DNA of 64,000 bases from Pseudonocardia nigra (lineage in GTDB: Bacteria; Actinomycetota; Actinomycetes; Mycobacteriales; Pseudonocardiaceae), in NCBI RefSeq assembly GCF_019396355.1, contig NZ_JAHKRK010000002.1, positions 62,001-126,000 of the forward strand, given 5' to 3'. Both the position numbers and the translations under genes were made by a program. Below, in pieces: positions 27,386-35,660 of this stretch (its first letter is position 1; every line of letters starts with the position of its first letter). The notes under the pieces are model-generated. The model saw only the letters and a list, made by a program, of their open reading frames with translations. It had not been told where the DNA came from and made no database searches.

Positions 27386-29626
27386 TCACTCCCTCCCGCC
27401 CGTCACCACGAGCACGTCGAGTGCCGCCACCTGCGCGCCGTCCACCCACAACGGGTTGATCTCCACCGTCCGCAGTGCCGGGCCCAGCGACCGCGCACAC
27501 TCGGCCAACCGGACGATCGCCTCGGCCACCGCGTCCACGTCGACGGGTCGCGTCCCGCGGGCCCCGGCCAGCACCGCGGCTCCGCGTAGCTCACCGAGCA
27601 TCGCCACCACCTCCGCCGGGTGGATCGGCGCGTCCACCGGCAGCACCCGCAGGCTCACGTCGTGCAGCACCTCGATGAACACCCCGCCGAGCCCGACGGC
27701 GAGCACCGGCCCGAACGACGGGTCGACCGTGACGCCGACGAAGAGCTCGGTGCCGCCGGTGCGCATCGGGCTGACCAGCACGCCCTCGACGTCCGGCGTC
27801 GCGTCCCGGCCGGCGTCGAGCACGCGGGCGAACGCGGCCCGCACGGCCTCGGGTCCGGACACGTCCAGCGCGACGCCGCCGATGTCGGACTTGTGGGCGA
27901 TGTCGGCCGAGCAGACCTTGAGCGCGACCGGCCCACCGAACCGCTCCGCGGCCGCGACGGCGGCGTCGGCGTCCGTGACGAGCTCGGCCGGGACGACGGG
28001 CACCCCGTTCGCCGCCGCGAGATCGCGGGCGCGGGCCTCCGACCAGGGTCCGTCGGGCAGCGGCCCGTCCACCGCCTGTCCGTCGAGCAGTGCCCCGCGC
28101 GCCGGGGGCGGCGGCGCCGCCCGGCCGCCGAGCACCCGCCGCGACTCGTGCCAGCGGATCGCGTGACCGATCGCCGTCATCCCGAACTCGATGCCGGCGA
28201 CGAGGTGCAGGTCGTGCCGGTCGAGCAGCGAGCCGCCGTACTCGGACACGTCGCTGCAGGTGGCCGAGAAGTTCACGACCGGCACCGGCGAGCGGCCCAT
28301 CGCGGCCGCGACGTCGGCGATCCGGCGCTCGGGCACCGACGGGTCCGGCGGCTGCGCCGCGGGCAGCGCGAGCATGTTGAACACGAAGTCCACGCCCGGG
28401 TCGGCCGCGACCGCGTTGAGCGCAGCGTCGCCGAGGTTGGCCTCCGCGGTGGTCCGGTCGGCGAGGATGACGCCGGTGACGTCGAGCGGGTTGCGCGCCG
28501 ACGCGAACGGCGGCAGCACCTCCCGGAGCCGGGCGGTGGTCGCCTCGGCGAACTCGACGATCTCGATGCCCTCGTCGGCGCTGCGGTCGGCGATGATGTC
28601 GCAGGCCCCGCCGGACGCCGTGACCACGCCCATCCGCCTACCCGTGGGCGCCTGCCCCGACCCGAACAGGCCCGCGGTGATCAACAGCTCTTCGAGGCTC
28701 GAGACCCGGATGACGCCGAACTGCCGGAACGCCGCCGCCACGACCGCGTCGTCGCCCGCCACGGCGCCGGTGTGGGCGAGCGCCGCGGCCTGGCCGGCCG
28801 GGCTGCGCCCGACCTTGAGCGCGACGATCGGCTTGCCGACCTCCCGCGCCCGCTGCGCCAGCGCCGCGAACCGCTGCGGGTCGCGCACCGACTCGAGGAA
28901 CAGGCCGATCACGCGGGTGTCGGCGTCCTCGACGAGGTGCTCGATCACGTCGGCTGCGGTGATGACGGCCTCGTTGCCCATCGAGGTGAGCAGCCTGATC
29001 CCGATGCCGTGCGCCCGGGCGAACGCGAGGACGTTGCTGGTGAGCGCACCGCTCTGCAGGACGATCCCGACGGGGCCGCGGCGCAGCGGCGGGGTGATGT
29101 GCAGGCCGAACGGAGCCACCCCGGCCTGTGCGTTGACGAAGCCGAGACAGTTCGGGCCGAGCAGGGTGATGTCGAGCTCCACGGCGCGGTCGACCAGCCG
29201 TCGCTCGAGCTCGCGGCCCTGCTCGCCGCCGCCGTCGCCGTAGCCCGACGCCAGGACGACGACATTGTGGATCCCGGCCGCTGCGGCGTCGGTGAGCACG
29301 GCCTCCACGGCGTGCGTGGGCGCCAGCACGAACGCCAGGTCGACGGGTTCGTCGAGCGCGCGCAGGCTCGGCACGGTGGCCCGGCCGAACGCCTCGGGAC
29401 GGGTGGGGTGCACGAGCCGCAGCGGCCCGTCGAACCCGGACGTCGCGAGGCTCTCCATGATGAAACGGGCCCAGCCGGACCCGTCGGACGCCCCGACCAA
29501 GGCGACGCTGCGTGGGGCGAAGAACGACCGCAGCCGGTGTGGGGCGGCGAGCAGGCGGCGGGCCCGGTCGCGCTCCTCCCCTTCCCTCGCCACATCGAGC
29601 ACCGCGACGTTGTCGGACTCCTCCAT
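27386..29626 (-). CDS. NDP-forming acyl-CoA synthetase (acetate--CoA ligase family)
   Basis: A 746-residue fused alpha-beta NDP-forming acyl-CoA synthetase. The CoA-binding domain begins FFAPRSVALVGASDG (about 34-48), the succinyl-CoA-synthetase-like domain holds LLGPNCLGFVN and the phospho-His segment ALAHTGAVAGDD (His about 294), and the C-terminal ATP-grasp holds GPVALKVCSADIAHKSDIGGV. It would activate a carboxylic acid to its CoA thioester, the entry step of the operon. First gene of the minus operon; operator at 29657-29671 lies just upstream of ATG 29626. Confidence 0.9.
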   Translation of the reverse strand: MEESDNVAVLDVAREGEERDRARRLLAAPHRLRSFFAPRSVALVGASDGSGWARFIMESLATSGFDGPLRLVHPTRPEAFGRATVPSLRALDEPVDLAFVLAPTHAVEAVLTDAAAAGIHNVVVLASGYGDGGGEQGRELERRLVDRAVELDITLLGPNCLGFVNAQAGVAPFGLHITPPLRRGPVGIVLQSGALTSNVLAFARAHGIGIRLLTSMGNEAVITAADVIEHLVEDADTRVIGLFLESVRDPQRFAALAQRAREVGKPIVALKVGRSPAGQAAALAHTGAVAGDDAVVAAAFRQFGVIRVSSLEELLITAGLFGSGQAPTGRRMGVVTASGGACDIIADRSADEGIEIVEFAEATTARLREVLPPFASARNPLDVTGVILADRTTAEANLGDAALNAVAADPGVDFVFNMLALPAAQPPDPSVPERRIADVAAAMGRSPVPVVNFSATCSDVSEYGGSLLDRHDLHLVAGIEFGMTAIGHAIRWHESRRVLGGRAAPPPPARGALLDGQAVDGPLPDGPWSEARARDLAAANGVPVVPAELVTDADAAVAAAERFGGPVALKVCSADIAHKSDIGGVALDVSGPEAVRAAFARVLDAGRDATPDVEGVLVSPMRTGGTELFVGVTVDPSFGPVLAVGLGGVFIEVLHDVSLRVLPVDAPIHPAEVVAMLGELRGAAVLAGARGTRPVDVDAVAEAIVRLAECARSLGPALRTVEINPLWVDGAQVAALDVLVVTGGRE

Positions 29627-29656
29627 GCCGGTCCTCCCCGGTCTGAACCGCGATCC

Positions 29657-29671
29657 TAGAACCAGATTCTT
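29657..29671 (-). promoter_or_regulatory. Operator A of the TetR-type regulon
   Basis: TAGAACCAGATTCTT, one of four related 15-base imperfect palindromes (consensus TRGARC-N3-RTTCTA). It lies about 31 bases downstream of the minus-strand -35 box TTGACA (29702 to 29697), so a bound repressor would cover the transcription start of the acyl-CoA synthetase operon. Confidence 0.6.
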
Positions 29672-29694
29672 CTATGAGAGCGCGCCGCCCGACT

Positions 29695-29715
29695 GCTGTC
29701 AACGGCCTTGACAGC
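29695..29715. promoter_or_regulatory. Back-to-back -35 boxes of divergent promoters
   Basis: An inverted repeat with 8-base arms GCTGTCAA and TTGACAGC around 5 bases. Each arm contains a consensus TTGACA -35 hexamer: minus strand at 29702-29697, plus strand at 29708-29713. The two promoters thus point outward to the synthetase operon and the hydratase operon. The -10 boxes are weak (TCTCAT minus, GAAGCT plus). Confidence 0.55.
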
Positions 29716-29743
29716 GGCGGCGGACCTGCTTGAAGCTTCGTCC

Positions 29744-29758
29744 TAGAATCCTGTTCCA
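29744..29758 (+). promoter_or_regulatory. Operator B of the TetR-type regulon
   Basis: TAGAATCCTGTTCCA, reverse complement TGGAACAGGATTCTA, differs from operator C (TGGAACGAGGTTCTA) only in positions 7, 8 and 10. It starts 36 bases after the plus-strand -35 box at 29708 and precedes the hydratase ATG at 29793. Confidence 0.6.
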
Positions 29759-29792
29759 AGTTGCCCTGTATTGAGTCGCCTCGGGAGGCGCC

Positions 29793-30641
29793 ATGGCACT
29801 GGACCACGCACTCGTGGGCGTCATGTCGGAACCGGTCGAGCGCTCGTGGGACTCCACCGCCGCGATCCTGTACGCCCTGGGCGTCGGGGCCGGCGCCGAC
29901 GACCCGACCGCCGAGCTGGAGTTCACCACCGAGAACACCGCGGGCGTCGAGCAGCAGGTGCTGCCCACGTTCGGGGTGCTGGCGGCCGCCGCGCGCACCG
30001 GGCGCAGGCTGGGCGACTTCGACCCGGCGCGCCTGGTGCACGCCGAGCAGTCGCTCGAGCTGCACGCCCCGCTGCCGGTCGCGGCGACGGCGCAGGTGAC
30101 CTCGCAGGTCACCGGGATCCACGACAAGGGCAAAGGCGCGCTCGTGACGAGCGAGAACGTCGCCGCCGTCGACGGCACGCCGCTGGTCACCACGCGCAGC
30201 GCCGTGTTCATCCGCGGCGAGGGCGGCTTCGGCGGCGAGCGTGGACCGTCCGACGAGTGGCGGCGCCCGGACGGGGCGCCGGACGAGCAGGTGCGCTACC
30301 GCACCCGCCCGGACCAGGCGCTGATCTACCGGCTGTCGGGCGACCGCAACCCGCTGCACGCCGACCCGGCGTTCGCCGCGCGCGGCGGCTTCGCCCGGCC
30401 GATCCTGCACGGGCTGTGCACCTACGGCTTCACCGGCCGCGCGCTCCTGCACGCGCTGTGCGGCTCGGACCCGAAACGGTTCGGGGCGATGTCGGGGCGT
30501 TTCAGCGCCCCGGTGCTCCCCGGCCAGGAGCTCGTCGTCTCCCTCTGGCGCGATCCCGACGGGCCCGACGACGCGCTGTTCCAGACCAGCACCGCCGACG
30601 GCACGGTCGTGATCGACCGCGGCCGGTTCCGACTCCGCTAG
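29793..30641 (+). CDS. MaoC-type (R)-specific enoyl-CoA hydratase
   Basis: A 282-residue double hot-dog protein. The hydratase-2 motif is in the C-terminal half: YRLSGDRNPLHADPAFA (D174, H179 catalytic), followed by GFARPILHGLCTYG. The N-terminal half is a degenerate hot dog. It would hydrate a 2-enoyl-CoA made by the acyl-CoA dehydrogenases. ATG 29793 has GGGAGGCGCC upstream. First gene of a plus operon with the thiolase-like protein, DUF35 protein and TetR regulator. Confidence 0.9.
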   Translation: MALDHALVGVMSEPVERSWDSTAAILYALGVGAGADDPTAELEFTTENTAGVEQQVLPTFGVLAAAARTGRRLGDFDPARLVHAEQSLELHAPLPVAATAQVTSQVTGIHDKGKGALVTSENVAAVDGTPLVTTRSAVFIRGEGGFGGERGPSDEWRRPDGAPDEQVRYRTRPDQALIYRLSGDRNPLHADPAFAARGGFARPILHGLCTYGFTGRALLHALCGSDPKRFGAMSGRFSAPVLPGQELVVSLWRDPDGPDDALFQTSTADGTVVIDRGRFRLR

Positions 30642-30665
30642 CCGTTCCTCACGACGGGAGACAGC

Positions 30666-31850
30666 ATGGCACCGCGACGGGCGGCGATCGCCGGCATCCA
30701 CGAGTACCCCCTGCGCCGGGCCCCCGGCGTCAGCAAGCTGCAGATCAAGGCCGAGTCGGCGGCCCGCGCGCTCGAGGACGCCGGGCTGACGTTCGCCGAC
30801 GTCGACGCGCTTTACGACGCCGGCGAGACCGGCCCGATGTCCGGGCTCGCCGTCGCCGAGCACCTGGGGATCGAGCCCACGGTCGTCGACACGACGTCGG
30901 TGGGCGGCAGCTCCTACGAGTTCCACGCCGCGCACGCCGCGCGCGACATCGCCGCCGGCCGTGCCCGCGTGGCGCTGCTGACCTACGGCTCCACGGCCAA
31001 GAGCGAGTCGCGCGCCATCGGCACCGGGGCCCGTCCGATGACCGAACCGCTGCCGGGCGCGAACATGGAGGTCCCCTACGGGCTCCCGCTGATCGGCAAC
31101 TACGCGCTGGTCGCCCAGCGGCACATGCACGAGTACGGCACCACCCCCGAGCAGCTCGCCGAGATCGCCGTCACCACCCGGGCGCACGCGGTGCGCAACC
31201 CGGAGGCGGTGACCGGGCTCGCCGACATCGGCATCCGCAACACCGGCGAGATCGGCGTCGACGACGTGCTGGGCTCCCGGATGGTCGCCGACCCGCTGCA
31301 CCTGCTCGACTGCTGCCTCGTCACCGACGGCGGCGGGGCGGTGGTGATCGTCGGCGAGGACGTCGTCGCCGACACCCGCAAGCCCCCGGTCTGGATCCTG
31401 GGCAGCGGCGAGGCGCTGGCCTACCCGGGCAACGCCCGCGACATCACCACGAGCGCGGCGGCCGTGTCCGGCCCGATCGCGTTCGGCGAGGCGGGCGTGC
31501 GGCCCGAGGACGTCGACATCGCGATGATCTACGACTCGTTCACGATCACTGTGCTGACGCTGCTGGAGGACCTCGGCTTCGCGAAGAAGGGCGAGGGCGG
31601 CCCGTACGTCGAGGGCGGCCGGATGCGCTTCGACCGGCCCGGGGCACCCGCGCTCAACACCGACGGCGGCGGGCTGTCGTCCAACCACCCCGGGATGCGC
31701 GGGATCTTCCTGCTCCTCGAGGCGGCCCGGCAGCTGCGCGGCGAGTCGACCTCCCAGGTCGACGGGGCCCGCCTCGCCGTCGCCCACGGCAACGGGGGCC
31801 TGCTCGGCACCCGCCACGCCGCCGCCACCGTCGTGCTCGGAAGGGACTGA
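30666..31850 (+). CDS. Thiolase-superfamily protein without catalytic cysteines (SCP2/Ltp-like)
   Basis: A 394-residue thiolase-fold protein. The nucleophile position reads SVGGSS (residues 78-83) instead of C-x-S-G, and the second cysteine motif reads HGNGG (374-378) instead of C-x-G-G; an NHP motif is kept at 340-342. So it cannot be a normal Claisen thiolase. Thiolase-like proteins paired with a DUF35 protein include the retro-aldolases of steroid side-chain degradation, which use tyrosine; Y289 in IYDSFT is a candidate. The next gene is a DUF35 protein whose ATG overlaps the TGA here. Lipid-transfer or aldol-cleavage function is inference. Confidence 0.85.
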   Translation: MAPRRAAIAGIHEYPLRRAPGVSKLQIKAESAARALEDAGLTFADVDALYDAGETGPMSGLAVAEHLGIEPTVVDTTSVGGSSYEFHAAHAARDIAAGRARVALLTYGSTAKSESRAIGTGARPMTEPLPGANMEVPYGLPLIGNYALVAQRHMHEYGTTPEQLAEIAVTTRAHAVRNPEAVTGLADIGIRNTGEIGVDDVLGSRMVADPLHLLDCCLVTDGGGAVVIVGEDVVADTRKPPVWILGSGEALAYPGNARDITTSAAAVSGPIAFGEAGVRPEDVDIAMIYDSFTITVLTLLEDLGFAKKGEGGPYVEGGRMRFDRPGAPALNTDGGGLSSNHPGMRGIFLLLEAARQLRGESTSQVDGARLAVAHGNGGLLGTRHAAATVVLGRD

Positions 31851-32248
31851 TGACCATGGGCTCCCCCGCCGCCACCCGGCCGCTTCCCGCGCTCGACGAG
31901 GCCGACACCGGCCCGTTCTGGCGGGCGTGCGGCGAGCACCGGCTCACCTACCAGCGCACCGCCACCGGCGAGGTCGTCTTCTACCCGCGCCAGGGCGCCG
32001 GGGTGGAGACGCACGAGTCGGCGGGCCTGGGCACGATCTACACGTACACGGTGGTGCGCCAGCACGGGCACCCGTTCTTCCGGGCGCACGCGCCGTACGT
32101 GGTGGCCTATGTCGACCTGGACGAGGGCTTCCGGATCCTCGCCGAGGTCGACAGCGATCCCGACGCTGTGCGGATCGGGCAGCGGGTACAGGTCGCGTGG
32201 GAGGACCACGACGGCGTCGCCGTGCCGATCTTCCGCGCGGTGTCGTAG
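31850..32248 (+). CDS. DUF35 OB-fold protein, partner of the thiolase-like protein
   Basis: A 132-residue DUF35 protein. The N-terminal helix and rubredoxin-like zinc-ribbon region is present (PFWRACGEHRLTYQR...EVVFYPR), but the four zinc-binding cysteines are missing except one (Cys26). The OB fold follows: GLGTIYTYTVVRQHGHPFF, PYVVAYVDLDEGFRILAEV, GQRVQVAWED. DUF35 proteins bind acyl-CoA and form complexes with thiolase-like partners or MaoC hydratases. ATG 31850 overlaps the preceding stop by one base, consistent with translational coupling and a 1:1 complex. Confidence 0.85.
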   Translation: MTMGSPAATRPLPALDEADTGPFWRACGEHRLTYQRTATGEVVFYPRQGAGVETHESAGLGTIYTYTVVRQHGHPFFRAHAPYVVAYVDLDEGFRILAEVDSDPDAVRIGQRVQVAWEDHDGVAVPIFRAVS

Positions 32249-32348
32249 CAACCGGGCAGGGTCGGCCCGGCCGGGTCGCGAGCACGCTGGCACCATCGGT
32301 CTCCCGTTCGCGAGCGGCCGGACGGTCGGGAGGGCTCTAGGAGGCGCC

Positions 32349-33008
32349 GTGGCTACACGGAACATCGGCCGCGGGCGGAGCGCGGGCCGGCAGTGGGGCA
32401 GCACCGAGCAGACCCGCTCGCAGCTGCTCGACGCCGCCCGCGTGGTCTTCGCGCAGCGCGGCTTCGCGGAGGCGAGCGTCTCCGACGTCGTCGACCGGGC
32501 GGGCTCCAGCGTCGGCAGCCTGTACCACCACTTCGGCGGCAAGAGCGAGCTGTTCACCGCCCTGTGGGAGCGCTACCGCGACGAGCAGCACGACATCGCC
32601 GCGAGCGCCGTCGCCGACGCGAAGGACAGCGGGGTGACCGACCCCTTCGAGCTGTTCGAGGCCGGCGCCCGCGCCTACCTGAGCGCCACCTGGCCCAACC
32701 GCGACCTGGTGAAGCTCATCCACGACGGCGACACCCCACCCGGCTTCCAGCGGCTGCTGCGCCAGAGCGGCAAGGAGTGGGTGAAGTCGAACTTCCGCCT
32801 GCTGGGCGCCGCCGAGAACAAGCCGGTGAACCGGGTGCTCGTCGCCCTGCTCACCAGCTTCATGGGCGAGGCCCGGCGCGAGATCGCCTCGGCCCGCTCG
32901 GCGAAGGAGGCCAAGCAGCTGTCCGAGGCGATGATGGACGTGCTGCACCGCATGCGCGCGGTCATCGAGGCCGACCTGTTCGCCGAGACGCCGGCCCCGA
33001 CCCCCTGA
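32349..33008 (+). CDS. TetR/AcrR family transcriptional regulator
   Basis: A 219-residue TetR regulator. The HTH is at residues about 20-66: TRSQLLDAARVVFAQRGF, VSDVVDRAGSSVGSLYHHFGGKSELF. The C-terminal domain is ligand-binding and not assignable. GTG 32349 has AGGAGG five bases upstream and lies 100 bases after the DUF35 gene in the same direction. It is the best candidate for the protein that binds the four TRGARC-N3-RTTCTA palindromes here; it is also the only TetR gene in the window. The inducer would probably be an acyl-CoA intermediate, as for KstR-type regulators. Confidence 0.9.
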   Translation: MATRNIGRGRSAGRQWGSTEQTRSQLLDAARVVFAQRGFAEASVSDVVDRAGSSVGSLYHHFGGKSELFTALWERYRDEQHDIAASAVADAKDSGVTDPFELFEAGARAYLSATWPNRDLVKLIHDGDTPPGFQRLLRQSGKEWVKSNFRLLGAAENKPVNRVLVALLTSFMGEARREIASARSAKEAKQLSEAMMDVLHRMRAVIEADLFAETPAPTP

Positions 33009-33048
33009 CGCGAACAGCCCGGACCCGCCCTCGCCGCCATGCCCCCCG

Positions 33049-33219
33049 GCTTCCGCCGATGCCCCCCGTCGACGGGGCGCACGGGCCGACTCGAGGCGCA
33101 CGGCCGCCGGGGACGCGGGCCGGAAGCCGCCGGACACGCCGACCCGGCCATGCCCCCCAATTCCGCCGATGCGCCCCGCTTCCGCCGATGCCCCCCGTCG
33201 ACGGGGCGCATGGGCCGAC
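33049..33219. repeat. 42-base direct repeat between convergent genes
   Basis: Copies 33049-33090 and 33178-33219 differ by one base (C/T). The second copy is bracketed by an 11-base inverted repeat, GATGCGCCCCG at 33168-33178 and CGGGGCGCATC at 33221-33231, and contains an internal CCCCCGTCGACGGGG-type palindrome. It fills most of the 240-base gap between the TetR stop and the convergent dehydrogenase stop. No gene is supported; it may act as a bidirectional terminator. Confidence 0.75.
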
Positions 33220-33248
33220 GCGGGGCGCATCGACGCCCGGGCGCGCGC

Positions 33249-34421
33249 TCAGTCGCCGATCACGCCCAGCTTGGCGTGGCCCTTGATGAGGTTGCGGGCG
33301 ATGGTGCGGCGCTGGATCTCGTCGGTGCCCTCGAAGATGCGCAGGAGCCGCAGCTCGCGGTACCAGCGCTCCACCGGCAGCTCCTTGGTGTAGCCCATGC
33401 CGCCGTGGATCTGCAGCACGCGGTCCACCACCTGGTTGGCCATGACGGCCCCGTTGAGCTTCGCGATGGACGACGCGTGCCGGGCGTCCAGCCCCCGCCC
33501 CACCCGCCACGCGGCATAGAGCGTGAGCCACTTGGCCGACTCGATCTCCACCTGGGAGTCGGCGATCTGCCACTGGATCGCCTGGTAGTCGGCGATCTTG
33601 TGGCCCATCGACTCGCGGATCTTCGCGTACTCGATCGCCATCCCGAGCAGCCGCTCCGCCGCTCCGACGGCACGGGCCGGGATCATGAACCGGCCCTGTC
33701 CGATCCAGCGCATCGCCAGGTCGAAGCCCCTGCCGACCTCGCCGAGCACGTTCGCCGCGGGCACGCGGACGTCCTCGAAGCTGAGCGCGGCCGGGCCCCA
33801 CTGCCCCATCGTCGGGATCGGGGAGGACTTCCAGCCCATGTCGCGGTCGACGAGGAAGCAGGTGATCCCGCCGTCGGCGCCCTTGTCCGGGTCGGTCACC
33901 GCGAACACCATGCAGAAGTCGGCCTCGTTGCCGCCGGTGATGAACGTCTTCTCGCCGTTGATCACCCAGTCGTCGCCGCTGCGGACGGCGCGGCTGCGGA
34001 TGTTGCGGGCGTCCGACCCCGCTCCGGGCTCGGTGATCGCGAAGCAGGAGCGGCGTTCCCCGGCGATCGTAGGCAGCAGGTAGGCCTGCTTCTGCTCCTC
34101 GTTGGCGCCGTAGAGGATGTTGTCGGCGCTGCCGCCGAAGCTGAACGGCACGAAGGTGCGGCCGACCTCCATCGCCAGGATCGCGCTCATCACCGGCCCG
34201 AGGGCGATGCCCCCGTACTCCTCCGGGGTGTTGATGCCCCAGAACCCCGCCCGGCGAGCCTTCTCCTGCAGCTCGCGGACCACGTCGTGGTCGAGTCCCG
34301 GTAGGCCGGCGCGCTCGTTGCGCAGGACCTCGTCCTCCAGCGGCATGACCTCGCGCTCGACGAAGGTCCGGATCGTGTCACGGATCTGCCGCTCCTCGTC
34401 ACCCAGCGAGAAGTCGATCAT
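33249..34421 (-). CDS. Acyl-CoA dehydrogenase
   Basis: A 390-residue acyl-CoA dehydrogenase with all common motifs: CFAITEPGAGSDA, GEKTFITGGNEA, QIHGGMGYTKELPVERWYRELR and the C-terminal LRIFEGTDEIQ, where the Glu of FEGT is the usual catalytic base. The start ATG 34421 is chosen because GGAGG lies just upstream; ATG 34439 has no such site. It is divergent from the Opp operon and carries operator C, so it belongs to the same proposed regulon as the genes at 20290-33008. It may be a stand-alone homotetramer acting on a different chain length. Confidence 0.92.
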   Translation of the reverse strand: MIDFSLGDEERQIRDTIRTFVEREVMPLEDEVLRNERAGLPGLDHDVVRELQEKARRAGFWGINTPEEYGGIALGPVMSAILAMEVGRTFVPFSFGGSADNILYGANEEQKQAYLLPTIAGERRSCFAITEPGAGSDARNIRSRAVRSGDDWVINGEKTFITGGNEADFCMVFAVTDPDKGADGGITCFLVDRDMGWKSSPIPTMGQWGPAALSFEDVRVPAANVLGEVGRGFDLAMRWIGQGRFMIPARAVGAAERLLGMAIEYAKIRESMGHKIADYQAIQWQIADSQVEIESAKWLTLYAAWRVGRGLDARHASSIAKLNGAVMANQVVDRVLQIHGGMGYTKELPVERWYRELRLLRIFEGTDEIQRRTIARNLIKGHAKLGVIGD

Positions 34422-34441
34422 TTTTCCTCCGAGTTTCATTC

Positions 34442-34493
34442 TGGAACGAGGTTCTACGACGGCAGAGTCGCGCGCTCCGGCCCGTTGTGTCAA
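34442..34493 (-). promoter_or_regulatory. Promoter and operator C of the acyl-CoA dehydrogenase gene
   Basis: The operator is TGGAACGAGGTTCTA at 34442-34456. A TTGACA -35 box lies on the minus strand at 34493-34488, with a weak GACTCT -10 at 34469-34464. The operator begins 37 bases after the -35 box and ends 21 bases before the ATG, so it covers the likely start of transcription. Confidence 0.6.
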
Positions 34494-34517
34494 GCGCACA
34501 GGACATGCGACCGAGCC

Positions 34518-34573
34518 TTGACATCTCCGGTGGCAGACATCACGCTCTGACCCAGTTCTAGAGCATGGTTCTA
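34518..34573 (+). promoter_or_regulatory. Promoter and operator D of the Opp operon
   Basis: TTGACA at 34518-34523 is a consensus -35 box. The operator TAGAGCATGGTTCTA is at 34559-34573, 41 bases after the -35 start; an overlapping AGTTCTA half-site precedes it at 34554-34560. No strong -10 is seen. The arrangement copies that at operators A, B and C. Confidence 0.6.
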
Positions 34574-34625
34574 GCCGTTGCCGCTGAAACTACGTGAGCG
34601 CACCGAGCCCCAACGAGGAGGCTGC

Positions 34626-35660
34626 GTGGACTCCGCACCCCTGCTCCAGGTCGAGGATCTCCGGGTCGAATTCGCGACGGCCGACGGCGCCGTCGAGGCC
34701 GTCAGCGGCGTCAACTTCGCGGTCGCCGCCAACCAGACGGTGGCCGTGGTCGGAGAGTCCGGCTCCGGCAAGAGCGTCACCGCGCTGGCGGTGCTGCAGC
34801 TGCTCGACGGCGGCCGGATCAGCGGCGGCCGAGTGCTGTGGGAGGACCGCGACCTCGCCGGCATGGACCGCGCCGGGATGCGGCGAATCCGCGGCAACGA
34901 CATCGCGATGATCTTCCAGGACCCGATGACGTCGCTGGACCCGCTCTACACGGTGGGGCACCAGATCGTCGAGGCCATCCGGCTGCACCGGAAGGTCTCC
35001 AAGCGGGCGGCGCGGGAGCGCGCCGTCGAGCTGCTCGAGCAGGTCGGCATCCCCGACCCGCGCTCGCGCGTCGACGCCTACCCGCACCAGCTCTCCGGCG
35101 GCCAGCGGCAGCGCGTGATGATTGCGATCGCGATCGCCTGTTCGCCGCGGCTGCTGATCGCCGACGAGCCGACGACCGCGCTGGATGTCACCATCGAGGC
35201 CCAGGTCCTCGAGCTGCTGCGGAACCTGCAACGCGAGTACGAGACCGCACTGCTGCTGGTCACCCACGACGTCGGCGTCGTGGCCGAGATGGCCGACTGG
35301 GTCGTGGTCTTCTACGCCGGGCAGGTCGTCGAGCAGGGTCCGACCGCGCAGGTGCTCGGCGACCCCCGCCACCCCTACACCGCCGCGCTGCTCGCCGCCG
35401 TGCCGTCGCCCACCACCGACAAGGCACTGCCGCTCGCCGCGATCGGCGGTGCGGTACCAGGGCTGCGCGACATGCCCTCGGGCTGCCGGTTCCACCCGCG
35501 CTGCTCCCGCGCCTGGGACGACTGCACGCACACCGAACCCGCCCTGTACGCGCTGCCCGGCGGCCGGCAGAGCCGGTGCCTGCTGCAGCACCCCGACCGC
35601 AGTCCCGCTGATGAGACCGCCGGCGAGCTCGCGGGCACGGCCGGACGGGAGAGCGCCTGA
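34626..35660 (+). CDS. Oligopeptide/dipeptide ABC transporter ATPase (OppD/DppD-like)
   Basis: A 344-residue ATPase. Walker A is GESGSGKS, the signature LSGGQRQRV, Walker [13 protein letters not shown], and the H-loop VTHDVG. The C-terminal oligopeptide-transporter extension has the Cys-rich [15 protein letters not shown] motif, which binds an iron-sulfur cluster in some family members. GTG 34626 has AGGAGG six bases upstream. First of five genes of a complete importer; its TGA overlaps the ATG of the second ATPase. Confidence 0.93.
   Translation: MDSAPLLQVEDLRVEFATADGAVEAVSGVNFAVAANQTVAVVGESGSGKSVTALAVLQLLDGGRISGGRVLWEDRDLAGMDRAGMRRIRGNDIAMIFQDPMTSLDPLYTVGHQIVEAIRLHRKVSKRAARERAVELLEQVGIPDPRSRVDAYPHQLSGGQRQRVMIAIAIACSPRLLIADEPTTALDVTIEAQVLELLRNLQREYETALLLVTHDVGVVAEMADWVVVFYAGQVVEQGPTAQVLGDPRHPYTAALLAAVPSPTTDKALPLAAIGGAVPGLRDMPSGCRFHPRCSRAWDDCTHTEPALYALPGGRQSRCLLQHPDRSPADETAGELAGTAGRESA

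Noticed and set aside
28638-31817. Minus-strand open frame of more than 1000 codons spanning the divergent promoter region
   Set aside because: It crosses two operators and -35 boxes and is antisense to well-supported genes; composition is that of a shadow frame.
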